NCBI RefSeq assembly: GCF_900638335.1
Contig: NZ_LR134508.1
Span: forward strand, 868,001-932,000
Length of the DNA: 64,000 nt
Direction: 5' to 3'
Origin: Campylobacter lari
GTDB lineage: Bacteria; Campylobacterota; Campylobacteria; Campylobacterales; Campylobacteraceae
A program made the position numbers and the translations under genes. Under the pieces are notes generated by a model. The model made no database searches. It was not told where the DNA came from and was given only the letters and a program-made list of their open reading frames with translations. This document shows positions 30,401 to 39,588 of the stretch, piece by piece. Position 1 is the stretch's first letter, and the number at the start of each line of letters is the position of its first letter.

Positions 30401-31112
30401 ATTTGCAAACAAAGATACTAAAGACACTAACATTGAAGTCACAAGTAAAGTTGTTGAAGTTTATAATCAAACTAATGCTAATAAAGACCAAGTAAATCAC
30501 TTTATCCAAACTACTTTGAACAACAAGGTAAATTCAATCAACGAGGCTAATAAGAATTTTAGTGAGAAAAACTACTATGAAGAAATCAATACATTAGCCT
30601 TAGCTTATAATAAATATGTAGAATTAATCAATAAAGGTTTAGCAAATAAAAATGATCAAGCTTTTAAAGATATTAGCAATAAATTATTTGCTTTAATAGC
30701 TCAAGCACAAGGTGAAACCAAAACTATAGAAGAATTAATTAATAGCTTTGAAAGTTTAAAAACACAAGCAAGTGAAAAATCTAACGGACATTTTATTGTT
30801 GAAGGAGATTTGCAAGCTTTAAATATACCTTATCCTATATTAGCTTCTATCAAAGATAATAACAATGGTAGTGGTGAAATAGATAAGCCAGAAAAACCTA
30901 TTGATCCAATTGAGCCACCAATAGATAATAAACCAGATTTTTCTTTAAGTTTTGAACAAAGTTCTACTTTTAACTCTATAGGTAATGATAGTTTAGATGA
31001 TGAGGAAGAACAAGAAGAAATAGAAGAAGCTTCTATGAATCAAAAAGGTAAAACCTGTATAGTAAGCGATAATTATAGAACTATGAATCCTTGTGTGGTT
31101 GGAAGTTTTTAA
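27458..31112 (+). CDS. Phase-variable two-partner-secretion exoprotein/adhesin, frame currently OFF
   Basis: Translation from the ATG at 27458 reaches a run of ten G (27477-27486) and stops at 27494-27496 after twelve codons. With nine G (or twelve) it continues to 31112 as a protein of 1217 (or 1218) residues. That form has an extended signal region (about 23-45, ...SNIVASLLFSSSFA), a TPS/haemagglutinin activity domain with the hallmark LINPNG (near 130), about ten GGFxG repeats (near 408-792), a helical acidic region and a C-terminus with two cysteines 12 residues apart, like HMW-type adhesins that stay bound to their transporter. No tpsB transporter gene is in the window. The downstream 1182 codons are intact, so this is a switch, not decay. 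Confidence 0.85.
27477..27486 (+). repeat. Poly-G contingency tract (G10)
   Basis: Ten consecutive G five codons after the ATG of the exoprotein gene, in a genome of about 30% GC. Such tracts slip during replication in Campylobacter and switch genes on and off. Ten and eleven G give early stops; nine or twelve give the full frame. Confidence 0.93.
28680..29835 (+). repeat. GGFxG-type protein repeats in the exoprotein
   Basis: About ten degenerate units of 35-45 codons, each beginning near GGFAGWI or a variant and followed by a short Ile/Asn-rich strand (e.g. NIAVMGVDEI), resembling GLUG-type repeats of bacterial surface proteins. Two copies are almost identical at DNA level: 29091-29168 and 29190-29267, 78 bp with one mismatch, 99 bp apart, which makes recombination between them possible. 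Confidence 0.8.
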
Positions 31113-31139
31113 GTGCACAAGAATGTGCACTTAAATTTT
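31108..31139 (+). terminator. Terminator after the exoprotein gene
   Basis: An 11-bp stem (31108-31118 and 31125-31135) with core GTGCAC and a 6-nt loop, followed by TTTT. It overlaps the exoprotein stop codon and lies next to the dnaK stop at 31138, so it separates the two convergent genes. Confidence 0.7.
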
Positions 31140-33000
31140 ACTCAACTTCAGCATCGATTACATCATCGTCTTTTTTCTTTTGAGCGTTTGGTTCTTCTTT
31201 TTTATACATATTTTCTGCTAATTTATGAGAAACTTCACTTAAAGCTTTCATTTTGCCTTCGATTTCTTCTTTAGAAGCATTAGCATTTTTCAATGTCTCT
31301 TTTAACTCATCTAAAGCTTTTTGAATATTTGCTTTATCATCATCACCTACTTTATCTCCAAGCTCACTTAAGGATTTTTCTACTTGATGTACTAAGCTAT
31401 CAGCAGCATTTCTAGCTTCTACTGCTTCTTTGCGTTTTCTATCTTCTTCTTTGTGAAGCTCTGCATCTTTTACCATGTTGTTGATTTCTTCTTCACTTAG
31501 TCCGCTTGAACCTGTGATTTTAATCTCTTGAGCTTTACCTGTAGCTTTATCTTTTGCACTAACTGTTAAAATACCATTTGCATCAATATCAAAAGTTACT
31601 TCAATTTGTGGCATACCGCGAGGTGCTGGTGGAATTCCTTCAAGATTGAAATTTCCTAAAGATTTATTATCACGGCTAAATTCTCTCTCACCTTGTAAAA
31701 CATTGATAGTAACTGCGCTTTGATTATCTTCAGCAGTTGAGAAAACTTGCTCTTTTTTAGTTGGTATAGTTGTACCTTTTTCGATGATTTTAGTCATCAC
31801 CCCACCTAAGGTTTCAATACCCAAAGAAAGTGGAGTAACATCAAGCAATAATACATCTTTAACATCACCTTTAATAACCGCACCTTGAATTGCCGCACCT
31901 ATTGCAACAACTTCATCAGGATTTACTGATTTATTAAGCTCTTTTCCAAAGGCTTTTTTAACTTCTTCTTGTACTAGTGGAACACGAGTAGAACCACCTA
32001 CCATAACAATTTCTTTTACTTCGCTTTTGTCAAGTCCTGCATCTTTTACTACTTCGTTAATCTTACTAATAGTTTCAGCGACCAAACCATCAATCATACT
32101 TTCAAATTTAGCTCTTGTTAGAGTTTTAGTTAAGTGTTTTGGACCACTTGCATCAGCTGTAATAAATGGTAAGTTGATATTAGTTTCATTCGCTGAACTT
32201 AATTCTTTTTTGGCATTTTCAGCTGCTTCTTTTAATCTTTGTAAAGCCATTACATCGTTTTTAAGATCAATACCTGTTTCATCTTTAAACTCATTTGCTA
32301 AAAAGTCGATTAATTTATTATCAAAATCATCACCACCTAAAAATGCATTACCACCAGTTGCTAAAACTTCTACAACATTATCACCTGTTTCAAGCACGGT
32401 AACATCAAATGTACCACCACCTAAATCATAAACTACAATTTTTTCACTTTCTTTTTTATCAAGTCCATAAGCCAAAGCTGCTGCAGTTGGTTCGTTAATA
32501 ATTCTTAATACATTCAATCCTGCAATTTGCCCTGCTTCTTTTGTAGCTTTTCTTTGTGCATCATTAAAATACGCAGGAACAGTAATAACCGCATCTTCTA
32601 CTTTTTCACCCAAGAAAGCCTCTGCATCTTCTTTTAATTTCATTAAAACTTTTGCTGAAATTTCTTGTGGAGTATAAATTTTACCTGCTATTTCAATCGC
32701 ACAAGCTCCATTTCTTTCTGTGATATGATAAGGTAAGCGATTTTTAGCTTCTTTTGCTGCTTCTTCATTGATCATCAAACCCATAATTCTTTTTATAGAA
32801 TAAATAGTTTTTTCAGGATTAGTCACAGCTTGACGCTTAGCGCTATCTCCAACTAAAACTTCACCTTTATCTGTAAAAGCAACTACCGAAGGAGTAGTAT
32901 TTTTACCTTCTTTATTTGGGATAACTTTACTCTCACCTCTTTCATACACGCTCACACAAGAATTTGTTGTACCTAAATCTATACCTATAACTTTTGCCAT
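31138..33000 (-). CDS. dnaK: Molecular chaperone DnaK (Hsp70)
   Basis: 620 residues, normal length. The ATPase domain begins [14 protein letters not shown] and carries [14 protein letters not shown] and the VGGSTRVP block; the substrate-binding domain holds [13 protein letters not shown]; the tail ends [10 protein letters not shown], the co-chaperone-binding end. Works with GrpE, and with DnaJ encoded elsewhere, in ATP-driven folding. Last gene of hrcA-grpE-dnaK, 22 bp after grpE, with a good site before the ATG. Confidence 0.99.
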   Translation of the reverse strand: MAKVIGIDLGTTNSCVSVYERGESKVIPNKEGKNTTPSVVAFTDKGEVLVGDSAKRQAVTNPEKTIYSIKRIMGLMINEEAAKEAKNRLPYHITERNGACAIEIAGKIYTPQEISAKVLMKLKEDAEAFLGEKVEDAVITVPAYFNDAQRKATKEAGQIAGLNVLRIINEPTAAALAYGLDKKESEKIVVYDLGGGTFDVTVLETGDNVVEVLATGGNAFLGGDDFDNKLIDFLANEFKDETGIDLKNDVMALQRLKEAAENAKKELSSANETNINLPFITADASGPKHLTKTLTRAKFESMIDGLVAETISKINEVVKDAGLDKSEVKEIVMVGGSTRVPLVQEEVKKAFGKELNKSVNPDEVVAIGAAIQGAVIKGDVKDVLLLDVTPLSLGIETLGGVMTKIIEKGTTIPTKKEQVFSTAEDNQSAVTINVLQGEREFSRDNKSLGNFNLEGIPPAPRGMPQIEVTFDIDANGILTVSAKDKATGKAQEIKITGSSGLSEEEINNMVKDAELHKEEDRKRKEAVEARNAADSLVHQVEKSLSELGDKVGDDDKANIQKALDELKETLKNANASKEEIEGKMKALSEVSHKLAENMYKKEEPNAQKKKDDDVIDAEVE

Positions 33001-33022
33001 TTTTTATCCTTTTTATTAAATT

Positions 33023-33532
33023 TTATTTTGCAACACTAACTTTTGCTGATCTAATTACCCTATCATTCATCATATAGCCCTTTTGTAAAAGTTGGACGAT
33101 ATGATTGCTTTCATGATCAGCACTTTCAACATGAAACATTGCTTCATGCAAATTTGGATCAAACTCACCATTTGTTTCTATAACTTTAACCATATGTTTT
33201 TCAAGTTTTTTCAAAAGCAAGTCTAAAGTGTTTTGAACCCCTTCTTTGATTTTTAAACTTAACTCATCATTAGCTTCTACATTAATAGCCGCCTCCAACG
33301 CATCAACTACATCAAGCAAATCTTTAGCAAAACTTTCATTTGCATAAATTGTTGCTGAAATTTTTTCTTTTTCCATTCTTTTTTTGATATTTTCAAATTC
33401 AGCATTTGCTCTTAAATAAGTATCTTTTAACTCATTATACTCTGCTTGAAGTTTTTCTAATTCATTGTTTTGACTTTCTGAATTTTCCACTGCTTCTTCT
33501 TGTATTTGCTCATTTTGCTTTTCTTCGCTCAC
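33023..33532 (-). CDS. grpE: Nucleotide exchange factor GrpE
   Basis: 169 residues. An acidic, Glu/Gln-rich N-terminus leads into a long coiled coil (about 25-80), then the four-helix and beta-domain region ending [12 protein letters not shown] and [14 protein letters not shown], the GrpE signature. It releases ADP from DnaK. The start is GTG, overlapping the hrcA stop as GTGA, so translation is coupled. Confidence 0.97.
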   Translation of the reverse strand: MSEEKQNEQIQEEAVENSESQNNELEKLQAEYNELKDTYLRANAEFENIKKRMEKEKISATIYANESFAKDLLDVVDALEAAINVEANDELSLKIKEGVQNTLDLLLKKLEKHMVKVIETNGEFDPNLHEAMFHVESADHESNHIVQLLQKGYMMNDRVIRSAKVSVAK

Positions 33533-34311
33533 GCAGCCTCCTTTATAATATTTAACATTGTTTTAAAATCAGAATACACACTACCGGCAAAAACCACATT
33601 AGATTCTTTACCTAAAAATGTACTCTTAAGCTTTAACCCCATAAAACCCTCTTCAAATAAAGGATCAAATTGCAATTTATCGTTAAAATAAAATCCAATT
33701 TGGGGAGATAAAAGCTTAGCAAATTCATCATTTTGATAAATTTGATAAGCTTTACTCTCATTATATCTATAATAAACCATAGCTTCTTTTAACATAGTTA
33801 TTTTCTTTAACAACTCTTTAAACTCAACCTTAAAAGCCAAATTTTCAATACTTTTTAGATCAAGTCCTACAAGTCTTTGTAAAAAAATCAAACTATCTTG
33901 ACTAAATCTTAAAACCAACTCATTTTGTCCAAAATCAAGTATGATAAATTTATCATTAACCTTGGCAATATCTTGCAAAATAAGCTCATCGCCACCATAA
34001 ACTAAGGTATAAATTTCAAACTTATCAAGCAAAAACTCTAACAAGGCAAGATCATTAATCACAATCTCATTTTCGCAAAGTTGCTCATACCAATAAGCCT
34101 TCATAGCACTAAAAGTTGGTATGCGACCACTGCTAATATGAAGTTGTGTTAATACACCTTCATCACTTAATTTTTTAAAATAAACTCTTATAGTAGAAGC
34201 AGGTATGCTAACTTTATGATTTAACTCATTAGAACCCACAGGATTATTACCCTCTAGATAGGTCTCAATGATGGTTTTTAAAATTAAATCTTTTTTACTA
34301 TAAGACTTCAC
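33529..34311 (-). CDS. hrcA: Heat-inducible repressor HrcA
   Basis: 260 residues, shorter than the usual 340 as is typical for epsilonproteobacteria. An N-terminal winged helix (about 1-70: [23 protein letters not shown], then [12 protein letters not shown]) binds the CIRCE operator; the rest is a diverged dimerisation domain. It represses its own operon and usually groESL. A CIRCE-like element overlaps its promoter (34334-34360). First gene of the unit. Confidence 0.93.
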   Translation of the reverse strand: MKSYSKKDLILKTIIETYLEGNNPVGSNELNHKVSIPASTIRVYFKKLSDEGVLTQLHISSGRIPTFSAMKAYWYEQLCENEIVINDLALLEFLLDKFEIYTLVYGGDELILQDIAKVNDKFIILDFGQNELVLRFSQDSLIFLQRLVGLDLKSIENLAFKVEFKELLKKITMLKEAMVYYRYNESKAYQIYQNDEFAKLLSPQIGFYFNDKLQFDPLFEEGFMGLKLKSTFLGKESNVVFAGSVYSDFKTMLNIIKEAA

Positions 34312-34333
34312 TACAAAACCTTAGTTATTTATT

Positions 34334-34360
34334 TTAGCACTCAATGTTTTTAAGTGACAA
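34334..34360. promoter_or_regulatory. CIRCE-like HrcA operator
   Basis: TTAGCACTC (34334-34342), a 9-bp spacer, then AAGTGACAA (34352-34360). The left half matches the CIRCE consensus perfectly; the right half matches GAGTGCTAA at six of nine positions. It lies directly downstream of the -10 box of the hrcA promoter, across the expected transcription start. Confidence 0.8.
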
Positions 34361-34364
34361 AATA

Positions 34365-34393
34365 ATTATACAACTTTAGTATAATAATGTCAA
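34365..34393 (-). promoter_or_regulatory. Consensus sigma-70 promoter of hrcA-grpE-dnaK
   Basis: On the minus strand TTGACA (34388-34393), a 17-bp spacer and TATAAT (34365-34370). Both boxes and the spacing are perfect, which is unusual in Campylobacter where -35 boxes are normally absent; this fits a strong promoter held down by a repressor. Confidence 0.85.
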
Positions 34394-34550
34394 GTTATTT
34401 TTAAATAAAAATATTTAAAATTATTTAGTCTATATAACTAAAGTTTATTTAGCCATTTACATATAATATATAAAAACTTATTTTTCAGTTTTTTTAAAAG
34501 AAAAGATAATATAATTACATCTAGCAATATTTTTTAAAAGGTTTATAATA

Positions 34551-34682
34551 ATGAAAAATCTTACTTTAAGAGAAAAGCAAGATCTTGAAGCTTATGTGTT
34601 CTCTAACATAGAAAGAAAAAAAATGGCTTTAAGTAGAATTTTAAAGTTATATTATTTAAGATTTTTTAGATTAGTTTTTTAA
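34551..34682 (+). CDS. Predicted 43-residue basic small protein
   Basis: A short frame with a full expression context: TATAAT at 34510-34515, AAAAGG at 34536-34541 and ATG nine bases later. The product starts MKNLTLREKQDLEAYV and ends with a basic/hydrophobic helix (KLYYLRFFRLVF). The first half is helical and charged, the second amphipathic, which suits a membrane-associated or regulatory peptide. It is convergent with, and overlaps by twelve bases, the next gene. No homologue is recognised; could also be the body of a small RNA. Confidence 0.4.
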   Translation: MKNLTLREKQDLEAYVFSNIERKKMALSRILKLYYLRFFRLVF

Positions 34683-35300
34683 TTTATATTTTCTCATACC
34701 CTCTTTTGTAAAGGATAAGTCTTTAAAATCAGGGGATGAGATTAACTCCATACAAGTTTTATCCAAATTTTCCATTCCGCTTATTTGCATACTAGCTTGT
34801 AAATTTTCATCTAAATATAAATCAAAAATTACGCAAGCTTGATCATTAACCTTATAAAGAATTTTTCCACCTTTTTTCTCATCTAGTTCATATGCTTGCA
34901 ATTTATCGTTTTTACTCATTTTCTTAATTTCATTTGCAAAAGATTGATGTAAAGTATAATAAATCATAAAATCGCGCATAATATTTTTAATATCAGCAAT
35001 TTCTTTTTTTAGTTTTGATAAATCTTTAGTGTATAAACTTATAAATTGCGTATTTAAGTACTCATTTAGACTTTTTTCGTTTAAATTTTCACACAATGGA
35101 TAAATTTTAACCACATAAGCCTTATCTTTAGTAAGCACTATATCCACACAAGCTTGTTTATTTTGTTTGTATTCTAAAAATAAAGCTTGACTTGAACTTA
35201 AATTTAGCGTGTTTTGTTTATTGTAAGCAAAATCACTTAAATCTTCATAGATATTTGCATAAGAAAAAATTCCCACAAAAAGCAATAATAAAATTTTCAT
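34671..35300 (-). CDS. Exported protein of unknown function
   Basis: 209 residues with a signal peptide (about 1-16, KILLLLFVGIFSYA) and no recognisable domain. The mature part is rich in Lys, Leu and Asp and contains two cysteines (about 52 and 67) in the first half and two more near the end (about 156 and 183), which could form disulphides in the periplasm. It overlaps the small upstream gene by four bases and so belongs to the unit that starts with the Rrf2 gene and flhA. A motility or envelope role is possible from context only. Confidence 0.7.
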   Translation of the reverse strand: MKILLLLFVGIFSYANIYEDLSDFAYNKQNTLNLSSSQALFLEYKQNKQACVDIVLTKDKAYVVKIYPLCENLNEKSLNEYLNTQFISLYTKDLSKLKKEIADIKNIMRDFMIYYTLHQSFANEIKKMSKNDKLQAYELDEKKGGKILYKVNDQACVIFDLYLDENLQASMQISGMENLDKTCMELISSPDFKDLSFTKEGMRKYKLKN

Positions 35301-35533
35301 TCAAACAAATCTTTATGATGATTTTTTAAGTATTCTACTACTTCTAAGATCTCATCAACTCCTTCTTTTTGAGTATTTTGACAAACCTCATCAATACAAT
35401 CAATATAAAGTCCAATTGCTTTTTCTAATTTTGCTCTTTTTACCCCGGCAAACAAAAGCATTGCCTCTAAAACTATGCTTAATTCATATTGTAAATTTTC
35501 TATTTCTTCTTTAAAATCATGATTTGTTTTCAT
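35297..35533 (-). CDS. Small conserved helical protein of unknown function
   Basis: 78 residues, acidic, predicted all-helical (FKEEIENLQYELSIVLEAML, then KAIGLYIDCIDEV and DEILEVVEYLKNH). No domain is recognised. It overlaps the DHH gene by 17 bases and the next gene by four bases, so it is certainly translated as part of the operon if the neighbours are. Confidence 0.72.
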   Translation of the reverse strand: MKTNHDFKEEIENLQYELSIVLEAMLLFAGVKRAKLEKAIGLYIDCIDEVCQNTQKEGVDEILEVVEYLKNHHKDLFE

Positions 35534-36569
35534 TATTTTCCTTTAATTCTTTGCTTTTAATTAAATCAACAAATTGTGCTTTTATGAAATCATAATTAGA
35601 GCTATCTTTGTATGTAGTAAATAATCCACCACTAGCATTTTTATGCCCTCCCCCATTGACCAAGTTTTTAGCCATCAAACTCACATCAATTTTATTATTT
35701 GCTCTAAAACTTAAGGTTTTTCTTGAACTAAGATCAACAAAAAAATCAAAATCAGGATTTTGCATTAAAAAATCATTTCCAATTACAGAAGTATTGCCTA
35801 TATTTGAAGTTAATAAACCTTTACTTCCTTTATAAAATACACTAAATTTTTCTTTATTTACACTTAGTTTTTCTACTACGAATTTAGAAATTAAATTGCT
35901 TAAGGTGTCATCATTTTCTTTTTTAAAAAAAGATTTTTTTAAGCCATGCAAATCATCATCTAGATTAATATGAGCATTTTTTTGATGAATATATTTTCTA
36001 CAAACATCAAAAAGATAAAAAAGATATTTGATATTTTCTTGTGCAAACATTACTCTATTGATTTCTTTTGCACCAGAAACCATACCAAGTAATACTTTTC
36101 CAAGTTCAAAATTCTCATCTTCACTCAACCAAATATCTACTGCATTTACTACATCTACAAATTCCGATAAAGCCTTATCTTCACCGTAACATTTACTAAA
36201 AAAATCATAAACAATCTTAGTGGCACATCTTTTGTCATCTAAAAAATACCAAGGATATTTTTGCATACACTCTAATCCACTTTGATGATGATCTAAAAGT
36301 AAAAGTTTAATTTTTTTGCCTTCTATGGCTTTTTGAAAATCTTCACATTGACTTAATGTTAAATTTAAATCTGTGATTAAAATCACAAACTCATCATTAG
36401 GATTTTGCTTTAAATCTTCCTCTATATTTTTAAAAATTACATTAAAATTTTCATTAATCTCTTTACCATAATTAGAATTATAAAAATAACAATTTTTAAA
36501 ATAAAAATCTAGCACATACTGACAAGCATAGCCATCTAAATCCGTATGTGAAAGATGATAAATTTTCAT
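35517..36569 (-). CDS. DHH-family phosphoesterase
   Basis: 350 residues. Metal-binding motifs are HTDLDGYACQYV (8-19), the DHH itself in LLLDHHQSG (about 92-100) and the DHHA1-type GGGHKNASGG near 308. The family includes RecJ, NrnA/Orn-like nanoRNases and cyclic-dinucleotide phosphodiesterases; without a RecJ OB domain an NrnA-like or cyclic-dinucleotide role is more likely than DNA repair. It lies nine bases after flhA and overlaps the following small gene. Confidence 0.85.
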   Translation of the reverse strand: MKIYHLSHTDLDGYACQYVLDFYFKNCYFYNSNYGKEINENFNVIFKNIEEDLKQNPNDEFVILITDLNLTLSQCEDFQKAIEGKKIKLLLLDHHQSGLECMQKYPWYFLDDKRCATKIVYDFFSKCYGEDKALSEFVDVVNAVDIWLSEDENFELGKVLLGMVSGAKEINRVMFAQENIKYLFYLFDVCRKYIHQKNAHINLDDDLHGLKKSFFKKENDDTLSNLISKFVVEKLSVNKEKFSVFYKGSKGLLTSNIGNTSVIGNDFLMQNPDFDFFVDLSSRKTLSFRANNKIDVSLMAKNLVNGGGHKNASGGLFTTYKDSSNYDFIKAQFVDLIKSKELKENNENKS

Positions 36570-36578
36570 ATTTTTCCT

Positions 36579-38738
36579 TTATAAATTATCAACTTTTATG
36601 ATACCTTCTGTTTCAAATTTGGTATTTTCTGCAATCTCAGCAAAACTTAAGACCGTAATATTGATACCAAAATTAGAACAAATATCAGCAATGAATTTTC
36701 TAAGTTGCGGCTCAACACAAAGCAAGAAAGGTTTAATTCTCGTATTTGCCACACTTGCAAGTTCAGCTTTTAAAGCTTCTACTAAAGCGCCAGTTTGAGC
36801 TACATTTATCATTAAATGATACGAACCATCTTTAAACTGCACATGCTCCATTAATTTTGCAGCCGCAGCAGCATCAAAAATATAAAAACTAATTTGTCCT
36901 TTTTCATCCACATATAAATTTGTAATTGCTCTTGCTAAAGAAGCTCTTACATGCTCAATAATCATATCCAAACTCTTACTTACTTCAGCTATATCGCTAA
37001 TTGATTCTAAAATCGTAAGCATATCTTTAATAGGAATATGCTCTTTAAGTAAAGCTTTTAAAACTTTTTGAATCAAACCTATACTAGCAACTCTTAAACA
37101 ATCATCTACTACAATAGGATAATCATTTTTGATTTTATCCAATAAATTTTGTACCTCTTGTTTAGTTAAAAGCTCTGAAGCATTAGCTTTTATAAGCTCA
37201 CTCATATGGGTTGAAATCACACTTGCTGGATCAATTACAATATAACCATTTAGTGTTGCCTCATCTTTCAAAGATGATTCTATCCATAAAGCATCAGAAT
37301 TAAAGGCAGGTTCTTTAGTAGCTATACCCTCGATAGGTTCAGTGATAAATCCACTATCCATAGCTAGATATTTATCTGGATAAATTTCAGCACTAGCTAT
37401 ACCTACACCTTTGAGTTTAAAAGTATATTCATTTGGTTTTAATTGTAAATTATCTCTAATTCTAATTTTTGGCATTAAAAAGCCTAAACTTTGAGCTATA
37501 TTGCGTCTTGTTGATCTAATACGCTCTGTTAATTCACTTTCTGCTAATTTAATAAGTCCATAGCCTAATTCTAGTTCTAAAATTTCTAATTTTAAAATAT
37601 CTGTGATTTTGTTTTCTTCTTCTTTTAAAATTTCTTCCTCGCTGCGTTTTTGAGGCTTAGTTTGCTCTTGCTCATCAGCTTCTTGGGATTTTTTAGCCGA
37701 AATTGTATTGATTTGAATTTTACCTTCTTGCACTTGCTTTATCATATAACCAAGTCCTAAAAACACTAAAGCCATAAAGCCCAAAGAAAAATGCGGTAAA
37801 CCAGGTACTAAAGCAAAAATAAATAAAACAAAGCCTACAATTAATAGTGTTTTGTATTCTCCCAAAAGCTGATTAATAGAACCTTCAGCAAAATTATCCT
37901 CATCTTTACTAGCACGCGTAATAATAATTGCAGTTGCTGTTGAAGTGATAAGTCCAGGAATTTGAGAAACAAGTCCATCACCTATTGTTAATATAGTATA
38001 AGTTGAAGCACATTCTCCAAGCTCCATATCATGCTGAAAATAACCTATCATAAATCCACCAATTAAATTTACAATGGTGATAATAATCCCAGCAACAGCA
38101 TCCCCTTTTATAAATTTAGAAGAACCATCCATCGCTCCATAAAAATTTGCTTCAGCTATGATTTCTTGGCGTCTTGCGCGTGCAGTTTTTTCATCAATCA
38201 AACCTGCATTTAAATCCGCATCAATAGCCATTTGCTTACCTGGCATTGCATCAAGGGTAAATCTTGCTTGAACCTCAGAAACCCTTGTACTACCTTTGGT
38301 TACAACCATAAAATTAATCAAAACCAAAATACAAAAAACAACCATACCTATAACATAATTACCACCAACAACAAATTCTCCAAAACTTGCCACTATATCA
38401 CTAACAGCAGTTGGACCTTGATGACCCTCACTCAAAATCATACGTGTTGTAGCAATATTAAGTGAAAGTCTAAAAAGTGTGATAATCAAAATCAGCGTTG
38501 GAAAAGTCGTTAAATCCGTAGGCTTTGGAATATATAAAGAAATTAAAATAATTAAAACCGAAATCGCAATACTTAAAGCAAGAAAAAAGTCTAAAACCAT
38601 ACTCGGCAAAGGTACTATAATAATTGCTAAAATAGCAATTATTACAGCTACTATGGTTAAACTTTTTGCCTTTAAAATAGGTGCAACAAGCGGAGCAACC
38701 CAAGGCAATACCAAGCTAAAAATATCTCTTTTAGCCAT
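36579..38738 (-). CDS. flhA: Flagellar type III export protein FlhA
   Basis: 719 residues. The N-terminal half has about eight membrane helices with the FHIPEP signature (RFTLDAMPGKQMAIDADLNAGLID, residues near 165-188); the C-terminal half is the cytosolic ring that docks export chaperones. In Campylobacter FlhA is also part of the signal that activates sigma-54 flagellar genes. The start overlaps the end of the Rrf2 regulator by eight bases, so the two are co-transcribed. Confidence 0.98.
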   Translation of the reverse strand: MAKRDIFSLVLPWVAPLVAPILKAKSLTIVAVIIAILAIIIVPLPSMVLDFFLALSIAISVLIILISLYIPKPTDLTTFPTLILIITLFRLSLNIATTRMILSEGHQGPTAVSDIVASFGEFVVGGNYVIGMVVFCILVLINFMVVTKGSTRVSEVQARFTLDAMPGKQMAIDADLNAGLIDEKTARARRQEIIAEANFYGAMDGSSKFIKGDAVAGIIITIVNLIGGFMIGYFQHDMELGECASTYTILTIGDGLVSQIPGLITSTATAIIITRASKDEDNFAEGSINQLLGEYKTLLIVGFVLFIFALVPGLPHFSLGFMALVFLGLGYMIKQVQEGKIQINTISAKKSQEADEQEQTKPQKRSEEEILKEEENKITDILKLEILELELGYGLIKLAESELTERIRSTRRNIAQSLGFLMPKIRIRDNLQLKPNEYTFKLKGVGIASAEIYPDKYLAMDSGFITEPIEGIATKEPAFNSDALWIESSLKDEATLNGYIVIDPASVISTHMSELIKANASELLTKQEVQNLLDKIKNDYPIVVDDCLRVASIGLIQKVLKALLKEHIPIKDMLTILESISDIAEVSKSLDMIIEHVRASLARAITNLYVDEKGQISFYIFDAAAAAKLMEHVQFKDGSYHLMINVAQTGALVEALKAELASVANTRIKPFLLCVEPQLRKFIADICSNFGINITVLSFAEIAENTKFETEGIIKVDNL

Positions 38739-39135
38739 TATTTTGAATAATATCCTCTAAAGTAATAGAAACTAAAAAATCATCTATTTTATTTTGAAGT
38801 TTCACTAAAACAGGCATAATTTTGCAATTATCTTCTTTTTGAGAAGGACAAATTCCATTGCTACATTCAAAAACATTAATGGATTTTTTCTCTACGCTAT
38901 TAATAATTTCTTTTAAAGTGTATTCACTTGGCTTTTTAACAAGCATAAATCCACCTTTAGCACCCTTATAGGATTTCAAAAGTGTGTCTTTAGCAAGAGC
39001 TTGTAAAATTTTCGCTAAAAAACTTTTAGGAATATCCAAAACACTTGACATAGTATCTACATCTTGTGGTTCTTGAGATTTTGCTATATAAATTAAAGAC
39101 AATAAAGCATATTCGCTAGCTTTGGTAAATAACAT
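38731..39135 (-). CDS. Rrf2-family transcriptional regulator
   Basis: 134 residues. A winged helix starts MLFTKASEYALLSLIYIA, followed by the dimer helix and three closely spaced cysteines (FECSNGICPSQKEDNC, near 90-103) that in IscR/NsrR-type proteins hold a [2Fe-2S] cluster. It may sense iron-sulphur status, oxygen or nitric oxide. It heads the flhA unit and diverges from rpsO; its own promoter region (39136-39200) is AT-rich with no clear operator. Confidence 0.9.
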   Translation of the reverse strand: MLFTKASEYALLSLIYIAKSQEPQDVDTMSSVLDIPKSFLAKILQALAKDTLLKSYKGAKGGFMLVKKPSEYTLKEIINSVEKKSINVFECSNGICPSQKEDNCKIMPVLVKLQNKIDDFLVSITLEDIIQNNG

Positions 39136-39269
39136 TTGTTCCTTTCAAGTTATAAATATAATATATTATTTGATTTATTGATAAAAATTTTTATTATATC
39201 AAAAATAAGTATCGATAAATATTAAATTTCATATTTTTTAAAATTCAGCATTTTTTTTGGTTTTTTAGT

Positions 39270-39310
39270 TATAATTACAGCTTTTAATCTAATAATACCG
39301 CTCAGGAGGT
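39270..39310 (+). promoter_or_regulatory. Promoter and ribosome site of rpsO
   Basis: TATAAT at 39270-39275 preceded by long T runs, then an exceptionally strong CAGGAGGT ribosome site (39303-39310) six bases before the ATG. The leader is about 35 nt and shows no stable hairpin. Confidence 0.65.
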
Positions 39311-39315
39311 CTATT

Positions 39316-39588
39316 ATGGCTTTAGATTCGGCTAAAAAAGCAGAAATAGTTGCAAAATTTGCTAGAAAAGAAGGAGATACAGGCTCTCCAGAAGTTCAAA
39401 TCGCACTTTTAAGTGCAAGAATTTCAGATTTAACAGAACACTTAAAAATCTACAAAAAAGATTTTTCTTCTCGTTTAGGTCTTTTAAAGCTTGTTGGTCA
39501 AAGAAAAAGACTTTTATCTTATCTAAAAAGAAAAGATTATCAAGCTTATTCTAAATTAATCAGCGAATTAAACTTAAGAGATAAATAA
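39316..39588 (+). CDS. rpsO: 30S ribosomal protein S15
   Basis: 90 residues, exact family length. Contains the S15 signature [12 protein letters not shown]...[10 protein letters not shown] and the C-terminal [18 protein letters not shown]. It binds 16S rRNA at the central-domain junction. Monocistronic, with its own promoter and a terminator that overlaps the stop codon. Confidence 0.98.
   Translation: MALDSAKKAEIVAKFARKEGDTGSPEVQIALLSARISDLTEHLKIYKKDFSSRLGLLKLVGQRKRLLSYLKRKDYQAYSKLISELNLRDK

Noticed and set aside
32027-32431. Long open frame opposite dnaK
   Set aside because: It mirrors conserved DnaK codons and has no start context; antisense frames of this size are common in low-GC conserved genes.
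34372-34445. Inverted repeat AACTTTAGT/ACTAAAGTT near hrcA
   Set aside because: Arms are 56 bp apart in AT-rich DNA, and one overlaps the promoter spacer; likely chance.
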